Shown: positions 1 to 10,150 of the stretch, piece after piece
Position numbering within the stretch: position 1 is the first letter of the stretch
Layout of the letters: each line of letters opens with the position of its first letter
Assembly (NCBI GenBank): GCA_021383565.1
Contig: CP079699.1
Coordinates: 62,001 to 126,000 of the forward strand
DNA from: Levilactobacillus brevis
GTDB lineage: Bacteria; Bacillota; Bacilli; Lactobacillales; Lactobacillaceae
DNA: 64,000 nucleotides
Direction of reading: 5' to 3'
Made by a program: the position numbers and the translations under genes
Notes under the pieces: generated by a model
Database searches by the model: none
The model's input: only the letters and a program-made list of their open reading frames with translations
Told to the model about the DNA's origin: nothing

Positions 1-524
1 AAGTCTTCTACGACTACGTGAAGCAAAACCTGTACTATCCGGATGCCCAACCCAACGTCATTCACGAGAAGCAGGCCGCGTTGACGCGGGAGGACCGAGC
101 AACGGTCATTACTCAAAATATCGATAATTTGTACAACGTAGCCGACACCCGGCACCTGGTTGAATTTCACGGGAACCTCTACAACGTCTACTGCCAGGTC
201 TGCGGTGCTAAGGCCGACTGGCACGACTATCTTAAATCCCCGTACCACGAAGCCGATGGCGGTTGGTTGCGGCCGGATGTTGTCCTTTACGATGAGGGCC
301 TCAACACCACGAACGTCCAACGCGCGGTCGCGGCGATGAATCAGGCTGATTTAGTCGTGATTGTGGGGACGTCCATGCGGGTCTACCCGTTTGCCGGGCT
401 CCTCGACTATCGTAACCAGCAGGCTAAGGTCGTCGTGGTCAATCAGGAAAAATTAAATCTGGGCTTCGATTATGACATGGTCCAGGCGGATGCCACTGAG
501 TTCTTCACCGCACTGCGGGTCTGA
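1..524 (+). CDS. Sir2-family NAD-dependent protein deacylase, C-terminal part
   Basis: The reading frame is open from base 3 and enters from outside the window, so the true start is missing. Sir2 hallmarks are visible: TQNIDNLY, the FHG motif with the catalytic His, one zinc-type CQVC pair, RPDVVLYDE and GTSMRVYPF near the C-terminus. Sirtuins use NAD to remove acyl groups from lysines. The second zinc Cys pair, normally just before the GG-LRPDVV segment, is not present: Tyr and His occupy that stretch, so this is an atypical or zinc-poor sirtuin of the kind seen in some Firmicutes. Deacylation of a specific target cannot be inferred from context. Confidence 0.85.
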   Translation, partial: VFYDYVKQNLYYPDAQPNVIHEKQAALTREDRATVITQNIDNLYNVADTRHLVEFHGNLYNVYCQVCGAKADWHDYLKSPYHEADGGWLRPDVVLYDEGLNTTNVQRAVAAMNQADLVVIVGTSMRVYPFAGLLDYRNQQAKVVVVNQEKLNLGFDYDMVQADATEFFTALRV

Positions 525-534
525 GGGTGAAACG

Positions 535-861
535 ATGAATCATCAAGAAGTCATTGCGCAATTAAGAAAAGTCGTGCGCCGGTTACGTTGGCTGAACGTG
601 CTTCAGCTCCTACCGGACACGCTGTTGGTCTACAGCATCATTCAACTGGCGTTTAGTGGTCAGCTGGTGACACTCTTTAATGCGACCTTTAATCGACGCG
701 AGGCCATCTTGGTGACGGTCATGTTTGCTTTGATTGATATCTGCGTGACAGGGATTCGCTACAACGATCGCGTCGCCGGTAAACGGCTGATCAGTCAGCT
801 GACCGGTCAATTGACGGCACCAGAAGTGAGTTTAATCAAACGGTTTGAGAATTTGAAGTAG
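535..861 (+). CDS. Small membrane protein of unknown function
   Basis: This 108-residue protein is not recognised as a named family. It has a basic amphipathic N-terminus (residues 1-22) followed by two hydrophobic stretches, about 22-45 and 58-72, which suggests two membrane passes. The ATG at 535 is preferred over an upstream start inside the Sir2 gene because GGGTGA lies just before it. It begins 10 bases after the Sir2 stop and ends 11 bases before the next gene, so all three are probably co-transcribed. Function unknown. Confidence 0.6.
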   Translation: MNHQEVIAQLRKVVRRLRWLNVLQLLPDTLLVYSIIQLAFSGQLVTLFNATFNRREAILVTVMFALIDICVTGIRYNDRVAGKRLISQLTGQLTAPEVSLIKRFENLK

Positions 862-872
862 GGAGTGACAGC

Positions 873-1721
873 ATGATTACGATTGGGCTGACAACCTGGA
901 AGGAGCATCCGGCGTTAATCGGCGGTGAGAACCGGCCGGTGACACTCAACGAGTACGCCGGAAGTCTACCGCTGGTTGAGCTGGATACGCCGTTCTACGG
1001 GATTCCGCGGCAGAGTACCGTGGCCAATTGGCAGGCGGCGGTTCCGGAAGGATTCCAGTATATCTTGAAGGCCAATCAGGTGATGACCCAACACGATCAG
1101 CGACAGGAACCAGCGACCACTACGGAACGGGTGACGGCCTTTGACCAGTTCAAGGTCGCCGTAGCCCCGCTAGTCGACCACCATCAGCTGCGCACCGTAC
1201 TGTTTCAATTTCCGCCGTACTTCAATCGGACGACCGCTAACATCCAATACCTGCGGGACGTCCGCGTTCAAATGGGGCAGTTGCCGGTCGCCGTGGAATT
1301 TCGCAGTCCCAGCTGGTTCGACGACGCGGGGATGACGGCCGATGTCATGGCCTACCTCAACTCATTGCAGTTGACCAACGTGACGACCGATGAACCACAT
1401 AACCTCAACAATGGTATTCCGCTGGTCGAGACGGTGACCACGCCGGAGTTGGCGGTGGTCCGGCTACACGGGCGCAATACTGAGGGCTGGTTTAACCAAG
1501 GAGCGAATTGGCGAAAGACGCGAACGCTGTATAAATACAGTGAGGACGAACTCCAAGCCATTGCGGCCCTGGTTCGGCGGCTCGCCGCGCAGGCCAAAGA
1601 TGTGTGCGTCATCTTTAATAACAATTCCGGTAAGGACGCGGCGCCTAATGCGTTGCGGCTTCAGGCCATTTTAGGCTTGCACTGGGACAATCTGGCCCCA
1701 CAACAACTTGACCTGTTTTAG
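873..1721 (+). CDS. DUF72 domain-containing protein
   Basis: This 282-residue protein matches the DUF72 (YecE/YunF-like) TIM-barrel family: an N-terminal IGLTTWKEHP, then VELDTPFYGIP, FQYILKANQ, LFQFPPYF, VEFRSPSW, and a late FNNNSGKDAAPNA segment typical of the family end. The biochemical role of DUF72 proteins is unknown. A GGAGTGA-type ribosome binding site precedes the ATG. It follows the small membrane protein closely and is separated from metG by a GC-rich hairpin at about 1757-1786 and the metG promoter. Confidence 0.8.
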   Translation: MITIGLTTWKEHPALIGGENRPVTLNEYAGSLPLVELDTPFYGIPRQSTVANWQAAVPEGFQYILKANQVMTQHDQRQEPATTTERVTAFDQFKVAVAPLVDHHQLRTVLFQFPPYFNRTTANIQYLRDVRVQMGQLPVAVEFRSPSWFDDAGMTADVMAYLNSLQLTNVTTDEPHNLNNGIPLVETVTTPELAVVRLHGRNTEGWFNQGANWRKTRTLYKYSEDELQAIAALVRRLAAQAKDVCVIFNNNSGKDAAPNALRLQAILGLHWDNLAPQQLDLF

Positions 1722-3905
<2,184 letters not shown>

Positions 3906-3915
3906 GCGTTAGCGG

Positions 3916-3957
3916 AAACGTGGGCGGCGGGTCGATGAGACGCCAACCCACGTTTTC
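3916..3957 (+). terminator. metG terminator
   Basis: AAACGTGGGCGGCG pairs with CGCC..CCCACGTTT across a GGTCGATGAGA loop, followed by TTTTCTT. It begins 11 bases after the metG stop. Confidence 0.75.
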
Positions 3958-3998
3958 TTAACTTCTGACGTTTTGGCTATCGTTTCCACTTTGCCATT

Positions 3999-4023
3999 CA
4001 CCCAATTTGACGCACTCACGGCG
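3999..4023 (+). repeat. Short remnant of the dispersed intergenic repeat (copy H)
   Basis: The segment CCCAATTTGACGCACTCAC plus GGC differs at only a few positions from the right-hand end of full repeat copies A (about 32340-32362) and B (about 36062-36084). Nothing else of the element is recognisable around it. Confidence 0.45.
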
Positions 4024-4099
4024 ACATCGGCAAGGTCCAACGATATAAACGTTATCTTGTCCACAATCTGGGCCTATACGCGTGCTGCAACTGCCAGTG

Positions 4100-4377
4100 T
4101 TATCCACTTAAACACTTATCCACCGGTGAGTAAATGCGAGTTGGGTCGCTACGAATAGTGTCTAAGTGCATAAGTCAGTTGATAATTTACCGAATTGTGG
4201 ATGAAATTGTTCATCAGGTCTGCGATAATGACGGTAGACGGTGGATTTGTTGATAATTAACGGCTAATTTGGGGATAACCGCGACGTTAGCTGTTGATAA
4301 CGCGAGCACACGAAAGTTATTCACAGGTGGATAACTTTTGAAGCCTAGGTCCAGTCATTTCGTGGAAATGTGGATAA
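4100..4377. other. Cluster of DnaA-box-like nonamers between metG and tatD
   Basis: Two perfect TTATNCACA boxes are present: TTATTCACA at 4317-4325, and TGTGGATAA at 4369-4377 on the other strand. Near matches surround them: TTATCCACT 4100-4108, TTATCCACC 4116-4124, TGTGGATGA 4196-4204, TGGGGATAA 4270-4278, TGTTGATAA 4292-4300 and GGTGGATAA 4326-4334. There is no gene in the interval 3906-4644. The flanking genes are origin-proximal in related Firmicutes. I infer a DnaA-binding cluster that could titrate or reload DnaA; the sequence alone does not prove binding. Confidence 0.65.
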
Positions 4378-4420
4378 CACAAGTTGTTCATTAACTTTTA
4401 GACTGGGAGATTGCATCGAT

Positions 4421-4606
4421 GTGAGCCGTGAGGGAAGCAGAAATCGGCTCAGTCGGGGGAATTCTCTAAGTGGCTAAGTCCACTTAGAGAATTGGTGGCC
4501 TTAAAACTCGGTCTTTGAGGTTCAAGGGCAAGTCTGGAGACCGTACTTTGGCTCCAGGCGTCTACCCCCAACGTTCCAGCCGATTTCTACTTCCCGGCAA
4601 GGCGCC
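4421..4606 (-). repeat. Diverged copy of the dispersed structured repeat (copy E)
   Basis: Read on the minus strand this matches the architecture of copies A and B. An AGCCG/CGGCT arm, a long perfect hairpin (CTCTAAGTGG, loop, CCACTTAGAG), a GTCTTTGAG segment and a GACCG..TTTGGCT block occur in the same order. The hairpin sequence differs from that of A and B, but pairing is kept. An outer arm, GGGAAGCAGAAATCGGCT (4432-4449), pairs with AGCCGATTTCTACTTCCC (4578-4595) with one mismatch. Confidence 0.6.
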
Positions 4607-4644
4607 ATATGAAAAAAGTTTTACAGAAATAAAGGAGGTTCGTG

Positions 4645-5424
4645 ATGAAAATTTTTGATTCACACACCCATTTAAACAGCGAAGAATTTATTCAAGAGGT
4701 CCCGCGCTACCTCAAACAAGCCGCGGACTTAGATGTCGTCAAGATGGTCAACATCGGCTCCAACACACAGTTGAACGCCGACGCCATCAAGCTGGCGCAT
4801 CAGTATCCTCAGCTCTATGCGGCGGTGGGATGGCATCCAGAAGATTCCAAGAACTACGATGCGGCGGCTGAAAAGCTCTTGGAGGAACAGCTAGCCGATG
4901 ACCGTGTAGTGGCATTAGGTGAGATTGGTTTGGACTATCACTGGGACAGTTCGCCTCAGGATGTCCAACGCAAGGTGTTTGCCCGTCAGGTTGCGATTGC
5001 CAAGGAAGTCGGCAAGCCAGTGGCCATTCACAACCGCGACGCCTTCGAGGATACCTATCGAATTTTAAAAGAAGGCGGCATCGACCAGATTGGTGGCGTT
5101 ATGCACAGCTTTAATGGCGATCCCGAATGGCTCAAGAAGTTTTTGGATCTTGGCATGCACATCTCTTATTCCGGAGTGGCCAGCTTCAAGAATGCCCACG
5201 AGGTCCACGATTCCGTCCGCGCCACGCCGTTGGACGTCATGATGGTTGAGACCGATGCGCCGTATTTGACGCCGGAACCGCACCGTGGCGAACAGAACGA
5301 ACCGGGCTTTACCCGCTACACGGTCGAGGCCATTGCCAAGGAACGCGACACCACGCCGGAAGAGATTGCGGCGGCAACTTACCACAACACAGAGGAGTTT
5401 TATCACATCCATGAAGAAGATTAA
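4645..5424 (+). CDS. tatD: TatD family metal-dependent deoxyribonuclease
   Basis: This 259-residue TIM-barrel metallohydrolase of the TatD/YabD family is proposed to act as a 3'-5' DNase in DNA repair. Metal-ligand motifs are FDSHTHL at the N-terminus, GEIGLDYHWD around residue 92, VAIHNRDAFED, GGVMHSF and VETDAPYLTPEPHRG. AAAGGAGG at 4631-4638 sets the ATG at 4645 as the start; a GTG three bases earlier would be too close. It overlaps rnmV by 14 bases and forms an operon with rnmV and ksgA, as in Bacillus. Confidence 0.95.
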   Translation: MKIFDSHTHLNSEEFIQEVPRYLKQAADLDVVKMVNIGSNTQLNADAIKLAHQYPQLYAAVGWHPEDSKNYDAAAEKLLEEQLADDRVVALGEIGLDYHWDSSPQDVQRKVFARQVAIAKEVGKPVAIHNRDAFEDTYRILKEGGIDQIGGVMHSFNGDPEWLKKFLDLGMHISYSGVASFKNAHEVHDSVRATPLDVMMVETDAPYLTPEPHRGEQNEPGFTRYTVEAIAKERDTTPEEIAAATYHNTEEFYHIHEED

Positions 5425-5983
5425 AGAAGTCCTCGTGGTGGAGGGCAAAGACGATACCAAATCCATCAACCGGGCGGTCAACGCCGACACAATTGAAACG
5501 CGGGGGTCCGCGATCGATGAGGATACCCTCGCGTTGATTGAGAAATTAGCCGATCAGCGCGGCGTGATTATTTTCACCGACCCGGACTTTTCCGGCGAGA
5601 AGATTCGGAAGATTGTGGCCGAGGCTGTGCCAAACGCCAAGCACGCCTTTTTGCCTAAGGCGGAGGGACGTCCGGATAAGGCCGGTGGGTCGCTGGGCGT
5701 GGAACACGCCAGTCCGGCGGCGATTCGGGCCGCTCTGGATCACGTCTATACGGAAACGACGGCGGCACCAACCCTGATTACCCACGAGGACCTCATGGCG
5801 GCGGGGTTGATCGGTGGCGCGGGCGCCAAGGCCCGACGTGAACAGCTCGGCGAGATTCTCCAGATTGGTTACGTGAATGGTAAGCAATTGGAGAAGCGGC
5901 TACGAATGTTTAGCATTCAGCCGGCAGATTTTGCAGCGGCCGTCAAACAGATTCGGCAAAAGGAGGATTCCCATGAAGAATAG
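5411..5983 (+). CDS. rnmV: Ribonuclease M5
   Basis: The enzyme matures the 5S rRNA precursor. The TOPRIM domain is clear at the N-terminus: [10 protein letters not shown] with the catalytic Glu, then [12 protein letters not shown] with the DxD metal site, followed by the C-terminal 5S-precursor recognition domain. It is 190 residues, normal for the family. The ATG at 5411 ([12 protein letters not shown]) is chosen by homology; it lies inside the 3' end of tatD, suggesting translational coupling, and the gene overlaps ksgA by 11 bases. Confidence 0.95.
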   Translation: MKKIKEVLVVEGKDDTKSINRAVNADTIETRGSAIDEDTLALIEKLADQRGVIIFTDPDFSGEKIRKIVAEAVPNAKHAFLPKAEGRPDKAGGSLGVEHASPAAIRAALDHVYTETTAAPTLITHEDLMAAGLIGGAGAKARREQLGEILQIGYVNGKQLEKRLRMFSIQPADFAAAVKQIRQKEDSHEE

Positions 5984-6863
5984 CGTACCTGAAATTGGAT
6001 CACCAGCGCGGACCAAGGCCATCTTGACCCGCTACAAGTTAGTGGCGAAGAAGAGCCTGGGCCAGAATTTTCTGTCGGACCTCAATATTCTCAGAAATAT
6101 TGTGGCCGCGGCCGACGTGACGGCCAACGATAATGTCATCGAGATTGGACCCGGGATTGGGGCCTTGACGGAACAGATTGCCAAGCGCGCACGTAAGGTC
6201 GTGGCCTTCGAAATCGACGAAAACCTGTTGCCGGTGTTGGAAGAAACCCTGATGGATTACGACAACGTCAAGGTCATTAATCAGGATATCCTGAAGGCTA
6301 ATTTGCCGGCCGTCATCAAGGACGAGTTTGACGCGGGCCATCCCGTCAAGATTGTGGCCAACCTGCCGTATTACATCACCACGCCAATCCTGATGGGGGT
6401 CCTGCAGAGTGGCGTGAGCTTCGACAAGATTGTGGTCATGATGCAAAATGAAGTGGCCGATCGTTTGGTGGCCGAACCGGGTTCTAAGGCCTACGGATCG
6501 TTGTCCGTAGTCATGCAGTACCGGGCGCACGTGGAGGTGGCCTTCGAGGTGCCGCGCACGGCCTTTATTCCGCAACCCAACGTGGACTCCGCCATTATTC
6601 GATTGACACCGCGCGAGCCATTGCCGGTTAAACCGTACGAAGACCAAGCCCTCTTCAAGTTCGTTAAGGGTTGCTTCACCCATCGCCGGAAGACGTTGTG
6701 GAACAATCTTCAGGGGATGTTTGGGAAGCAGCCGGAAGTCCGTGAACGGATTGAAACGGTCTTAGATGACGTTGAAATCTCGCGACAACTACGCCCAGAG
6801 CGCTTAACCCTAATAAATTTTATCGAATTAACCAACGCTTTTCACAATGAAGGGCTTATGTAA
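5973..6863 (+). CDS. ksgA: 16S rRNA (adenine1518-N6/adenine1519-N6) dimethyltransferase
   Basis: RsmA/KsgA dimethylates two adjacent adenines in helix 45 of 16S rRNA during late 30S assembly. Visible motifs are KKSLGQNFL, the SAM-binding [12 protein letters not shown], the catalytic [11 protein letters not shown] (N-L-P-Y) and [11 protein letters not shown]. It is 296 residues. AAAGGAGG six bases before the ATG at 5973 fixes the start. It is the last gene of the tatD-rnmV-ksgA overlap operon. Confidence 0.97.
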   Translation: MKNSVPEIGSPARTKAILTRYKLVAKKSLGQNFLSDLNILRNIVAAADVTANDNVIEIGPGIGALTEQIAKRARKVVAFEIDENLLPVLEETLMDYDNVKVINQDILKANLPAVIKDEFDAGHPVKIVANLPYYITTPILMGVLQSGVSFDKIVVMMQNEVADRLVAEPGSKAYGSLSVVMQYRAHVEVAFEVPRTAFIPQPNVDSAIIRLTPREPLPVKPYEDQALFKFVKGCFTHRRKTLWNNLQGMFGKQPEVRERIETVLDDVEISRQLRPERLTLINFIELTNAFHNEGLM

Positions 6864-6883
6864 CCCTTTTCAATTGCGGATTC

Positions 6884-6912
6884 TTGCGGATTGCGGGTCG
6901 TTGTGGTATAAT
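6884..6912 (+). promoter_or_regulatory. veg promoter
   Basis: TTGCGG at 6884-6889, a 17-base spacer and TATAAT at 6907-6912 preceded by TGG (extended -10). The B. subtilis veg promoter is known to be one of the strongest sigma-A promoters, and this one is also near consensus. Confidence 0.8.
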
Positions 6913-6922
6913 TTGCGTTTTT

Positions 6923-6949
6923 TGTGAAACCATGGTATCATGTTTCACA
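6923..6949 (+). promoter_or_regulatory. Perfect inverted repeat in the veg 5' leader
   Basis: TGTGAAAC at 6923-6930 pairs with GTTTCACA at 6942-6949. The second arm touches the ribosome binding site AGAGGTGAAG (6949-6958), so the hairpin could modulate translation or transcript stability. Confidence 0.6.
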
Positions 6950-6961
6950 GAGGTGAAGTGC

Positions 6962-7198
6962 ATGCCAACAAGTTTAGCGAACATTAAGAATAAACTGGAC
7001 GATCGCATTGGCGAAAAGTTAATGGTGATCGCACAGGCCGGGCGTAAGAAGACGACAGAGCGGCATGGAATTCTTCGGGAAACCTATCCAGCTGTTTTCG
7101 TGGTAGATTTAGACCAGGACGAGAATTCGTTTGAACGGGTTTCATACAGCTATACCGACATTTTAACGAAAAACATCGAAGTTGACTTTGATGAATAA
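6962..7198 (+). CDS. veg: Veg family protein
   Basis: This 78-residue protein starts MPTSLANIK and contains the family core GEKLMVIAQAGRKKTTERHG. In B. subtilis, Veg promotes biofilm matrix gene expression, but its biochemical role in lactobacilli is not known. The start at 6962 has AGGTGAAG seven bases upstream. Position between ksgA and ispE is conserved with Bacillus. It has its own strong promoter and a leader hairpin. Confidence 0.92.
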   Translation: MPTSLANIKNKLDDRIGEKLMVIAQAGRKKTTERHGILRETYPAVFVVDLDQDENSFERVSYSYTDILTKNIEVDFDE

Positions 7199-7205
7199 AT
7201 AATTG

Positions 7206-7229
7206 GGCCAGTTAGGCCTTTTTATTTTG
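7206..7229 (+). terminator. Weak terminator after veg
   Basis: GGCC, a five-base loop, GGCC and then TTTTTATTTT, directly after the veg stop. The stem is only 4-5 base pairs but the T-tract is good. Confidence 0.45.
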
Positions 7230-7344
7230 CCCAAAAATGGGTGAGGGAACTGAAATATAAGTCATTTTAAGGATTCCTGATCGCTGCTAGCATTTGATTT
7301 AGCACGTGTTTGGAGAACCCTTTTTATTTTAGCCGCAACCATAG

Positions 7345-7350
7345 TATAAT
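7345..7350 (+). promoter_or_regulatory. ispE -10 element
   Basis: TATAAT at 7345-7350, 60 bases upstream of the ispE ATG. No convincing -35 is seen 17 bases upstream, where the sequence is a T-rich run. Confidence 0.45.
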
Positions 7351-7410
7351 AGGCTTAATCAGATTCACGAGAACGGTAGGCGGTGGCCTATCTGGAATTA
7401 AGGTGAGCTC

Positions 7411-8265
7411 ATGCAACTGATTGAAAAGGCGCCTGCCAAGATAAACCTCGGGCTCGACACGCCGTACCACCACCAGGATGGCGCGGAGGAGTGGAACATG
7501 GTCATGACGTCCGTGGACTTGGCGGACTATGTCGAAATTCAAACATTAACCAAGCATAAACGCATTCGGGTAGCCTCGGACAGCGGCTTTTTACCGAACG
7601 ATCAGCGTAATCTGGCCTATCAGGCGGCCCATTTACTCCAAACGAAATTCAACGTGGGTGAGGGCGTGAACATTCGGATTAAAAAGAATATTCCGGTGGC
7701 AGCCGGCCTCGGTGGGGGGTCGTCCGATGCCGCCGCGGTCTTGCGGGGACTGAATCAACTGTGGCAATTGGGCCTGAGCTGGCAAGAGTTGGCCGAGCTG
7801 GGCCTCCAGATTGATTCGGACGTCCCATACTGTGTGTATGGCCGGACGGCGCACGTCCGTGGTCGTGGCGAACGTATCACGCCGCTGTCAAAGCTCCCAG
7901 CGGCTTGGGTGGTGCTGGCCAAACCCAAGGTCAGCGTTTCCACGCCCAGCATTCTTCAGCAGATTCGCTACGATGACTTGGATCATCCGGATATCGATGC
8001 ATTGTTGCGGGCCGTCCGCGACCAGGATATTGAAGAAATGTGTACCGTGATGGGGAACGTGCTGGAGCCCTTGACCGCGCACCGTTACCCGGAAATCACG
8101 CAGTTAAAACAACAGCTGATGAAGTTTGGCGCCGATGCCGCACAGATGAGTGGAACTGGACCGACCGTGTTCGGCCTGTGTAGCAAACAATCGCGGGCGC
8201 AGCGGGTATTTAACGGGATGAAGGGGTTCTGTCGTGAGGTGTATTTGGTGCGGCCACTGCCTTAA
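7411..8265 (+). CDS. ispE: 4-diphosphocytidyl-2-C-methyl-D-erythritol kinase
   Basis: This GHMP-family kinase phosphorylates CDP-ME in the MEP isoprenoid pathway. EKAPAKINLGLD is at the N-terminus, the glycine-rich ATP loop PVAAGLGGGSSDAAAVL is near residues 96-112 and a C-terminal GTGPTVFGL follows. It is 284 residues. The start has AAGGTGAG. Most lactobacilli make isoprenoids through mevalonate and keep a lone ispE-like gene; the rest of the MEP pathway is not in this window, so the true substrate is uncertain. Confidence 0.92.
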   Translation: MQLIEKAPAKINLGLDTPYHHQDGAEEWNMVMTSVDLADYVEIQTLTKHKRIRVASDSGFLPNDQRNLAYQAAHLLQTKFNVGEGVNIRIKKNIPVAAGLGGGSSDAAAVLRGLNQLWQLGLSWQELAELGLQIDSDVPYCVYGRTAHVRGRGERITPLSKLPAAWVVLAKPKVSVSTPSILQQIRYDDLDHPDIDALLRAVRDQDIEEMCTVMGNVLEPLTAHRYPEITQLKQQLMKFGADAAQMSGTGPTVFGLCSKQSRAQRVFNGMKGFCREVYLVRPLP

Positions 8266-8276
8266 AGAATCAGTAG

Positions 8277-8315
8277 GACAGCAGTTTATTTGATGATTAG
8301 ATTGCTGTCGTTTTA
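8277..8315 (+). terminator. ispE terminator
   Basis: GACAGCA at 8277-8283 pairs with TGCTGTC at 8303-8309, followed by GTTTTAG. It separates ispE from the next cassette. Confidence 0.7.
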
Positions 8316-8352
8316 GTGTGGGGTATTTTATTTAGGCGTTTTCGTTCAGCTA

Positions 8353-8361
8353 TGCTATATT
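8353..8361 (+). promoter_or_regulatory. Extended -10 promoter of the ImmA-FRG cassette
   Basis: TGCTATATT is an extended -10, 30 bases upstream of the ATG at 8391. No clear -35. Confidence 0.45.
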
Positions 8362-8390
8362 TAAGCTCACAGGAAAGGAGCGACTGGAAT

Positions 8391-8960
8391 ATGACGAAAT
8401 TTAAAGAGATTTATTCATCAGCTTTTATCGCGCAATTTGGTGATTATGCCAGTCAGTTTGGTGAATTGTCACTCCTTTCAGCCACGCCCTATGTTGACTT
8501 GGATCAGATTGCCAAAATACTTGGTCTTAAGATTGACTATGCGCAATTTGACGATGAGTTTTCCGGAAATTTTGATGAAGGGACGAATACCATCAAGATT
8601 AATCGAAATCATCCGCAGACACGGATTCGCTTTACAATTGCGCATGAGATTGGCCACGATGTCCTAGGCCATCATGGTATTTCGCTTCGTTCAAGTGATT
8701 TAGGTGCTTATCAAAGTGTTTTAGAGAAGAGCAATGAGATGGCGGCAAATAACTTTGCTGCTACACTCTTAATGCCCAGAGCGCTATTGATAAGACTGGT
8801 TAAGCGAGATATTAACCAGTTGGGTTTAGATGATATGGGCTTGACGCCACAGCAGGTCGCCAAGATCACCAAAGATGTGGCTGATGAATTAGCCGTATCT
8901 GAGGAGTCCATGACTTACCGCTTCCAGAATGTCAGATTATTTGTGGAGAAAAATGACTGA
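8391..8960 (+). CDS. ImmA/IrrE family metallo-endopeptidase
   Basis: This 189-residue protein has the zinc-peptidase motif AHEIGHDVLGHHG, with HExxH at about residues 85-89, and a preceding INRNHPQTRIRFTIAHE typical of ImmA/IrrE (COG2856) proteins. Such peptidases usually cleave phage- or ICE-type repressors or antitoxins. No helix-turn-helix is recognisable in this protein, and no cognate repressor is next door. The start at 8391 follows AGGAAAGGAG. The last codons overlap the start of the FRG gene (ATGACTGA), implying translational coupling. Base composition is visibly more AT-rich than that of the neighbouring ispE, suggesting transfer. Confidence 0.85.
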   Translation: MTKFKEIYSSAFIAQFGDYASQFGELSLLSATPYVDLDQIAKILGLKIDYAQFDDEFSGNFDEGTNTIKINRNHPQTRIRFTIAHEIGHDVLGHHGISLRSSDLGAYQSVLEKSNEMAANNFAATLLMPRALLIRLVKRDINQLGLDDMGLTPQQVAKITKDVADELAVSEESMTYRFQNVRLFVEKND

Positions 8961-10137
8961 AGAAATTTATAGTGAAGTCCAGAAGCGGCTAGCAACGGTG
9001 AAATTATTTTCAGAAGCCAAAATTAAAATAGTGGTAAAGCCGCAGCTGAAACAGGAAGATGCGACTCATATTGAGCTATTTAATTTAGCGCAATATGGTG
9101 ACTTTAGTCATTATCACATTGAGAGACTGGAATTTGAAAATTCAGCATCAGATAAACAATTTTCTCAAGTGAGAACTGTTGTTGCTGAGATCAATGAAAT
9201 GTTAAGAACTGGAGATATTCAGAATTGGAATATCTTTTATTTGTATAAGGAACTAATTCAGAAGTTAGTAAATGACCGAAGTCAGGGTTATTTTAATTAC
9301 TTTCGGGGTCAATTTGATGATTGGCCACTGATACCAAGCTTGTTTCGGAACAATACTAAGAAAAGTTTTATTGCGACCTATGATCGCATCTATAGTGATA
9401 TTGCTAAAGAATATCCGGATGTTTTGAGTTATGTTGCATACAGTAAAGAACAAGCTGAAGCTCGAGCAGAGCAACTTGCCATGCTACAGCATTATGGCAT
9501 GCGAACGAGTTTGTTAGATATTACCAAAAATCCGTTTATTGCTTTACAGTTCATGGTTTTGGGATATGCGGCTACTGACCATTGGCACGTTAATTCATTT
9601 GACATGTACGCCATTGATGAAGAGAAGCATGCTGAGGAAAATGTTTTTGTGGCGGTTGTCAAAAACGATCGTAATAAACGAATTAAAGCGCAAAGGGGCG
9701 CCTTCTTTGATTATGATTATTTGAACGATATCAAGGAAACCCAAATTCGATTGATTCCTCGGTTGAAGATTCGAATTGCTTTTGAAATAGCTGACGTGGA
9801 CAACCTGCTAAAAGCTCAGCAAGAGGAATTTCGACATCTTTTACAGCTCTTGTAGCATCCTGATGAGCAACGAAATAGTCATAATCAGTCGTCTAAGGCG
9901 GGCACAGACACCTTGCTCACTAAGCAATTGGCCGGTAATATTAAAGATATTGATGAGCTCCGTGAAAAGAGTCCAGATTTGATGAAGACTAGGCTGAGTT
10001 TTCTGTTGAGTCGGGATATCAGTGATAAACTGAAGGAGTACTTTTATCTAGAGAAGAATCTCTTCCCGGATTTTGATAAGTACATTACGTATCTTCAGCA
10101 GAAGAACATTGAACCACGAGAAAAATTAAATCGGTAA
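8953..10137 (+). pseudogene. FRG domain protein interrupted by an in-frame amber codon
   Basis: The first 300 residues contain the FRG signature (YFRGQFDDWPLIPSLFR, Phe-Arg-Gly at about 117-119) and LQHYGMRTSLLDITKNPFIAL, both diagnostic of FRG domains. A TAG at 9853-9855 ends the frame, but the same frame stays open from 9856 to the TAA at 10135-10137. The downstream part contains LEKNLFPDFDKYITYL, which resembles the LFPDLDG-type end of FRG domains. I therefore read one 394-codon gene with a single nonsense codon. FRG proteins have no firmly assigned activity and are common in accessory regions and phage-related loci. The gene overlaps the ImmA-type peptidase by eight bases. Confidence 0.7.
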
Positions 10138-10150
10138 GAGGCGAACGCAA

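Noticed and set aside
3973-4158. Possible 61-residue ORF between metG and tatD
   Set aside because: It covers the repeat remnant and the first DnaA-box-like sites, lacks a ribosome binding site and has no protein-like pattern.
3906-4644. That this is the replication origin itself
   Set aside because: No dnaA or dnaN gene and no obvious AT-rich unwinding element are present; the origin in this family lies next to dnaA, so a secondary DnaA-binding site is more likely.
6039-6683. Long minus-strand ORF opposite ksgA
   Set aside because: Shadow of a high-GC coding frame; no ribosome binding site, and composition is typical of antisense frames.
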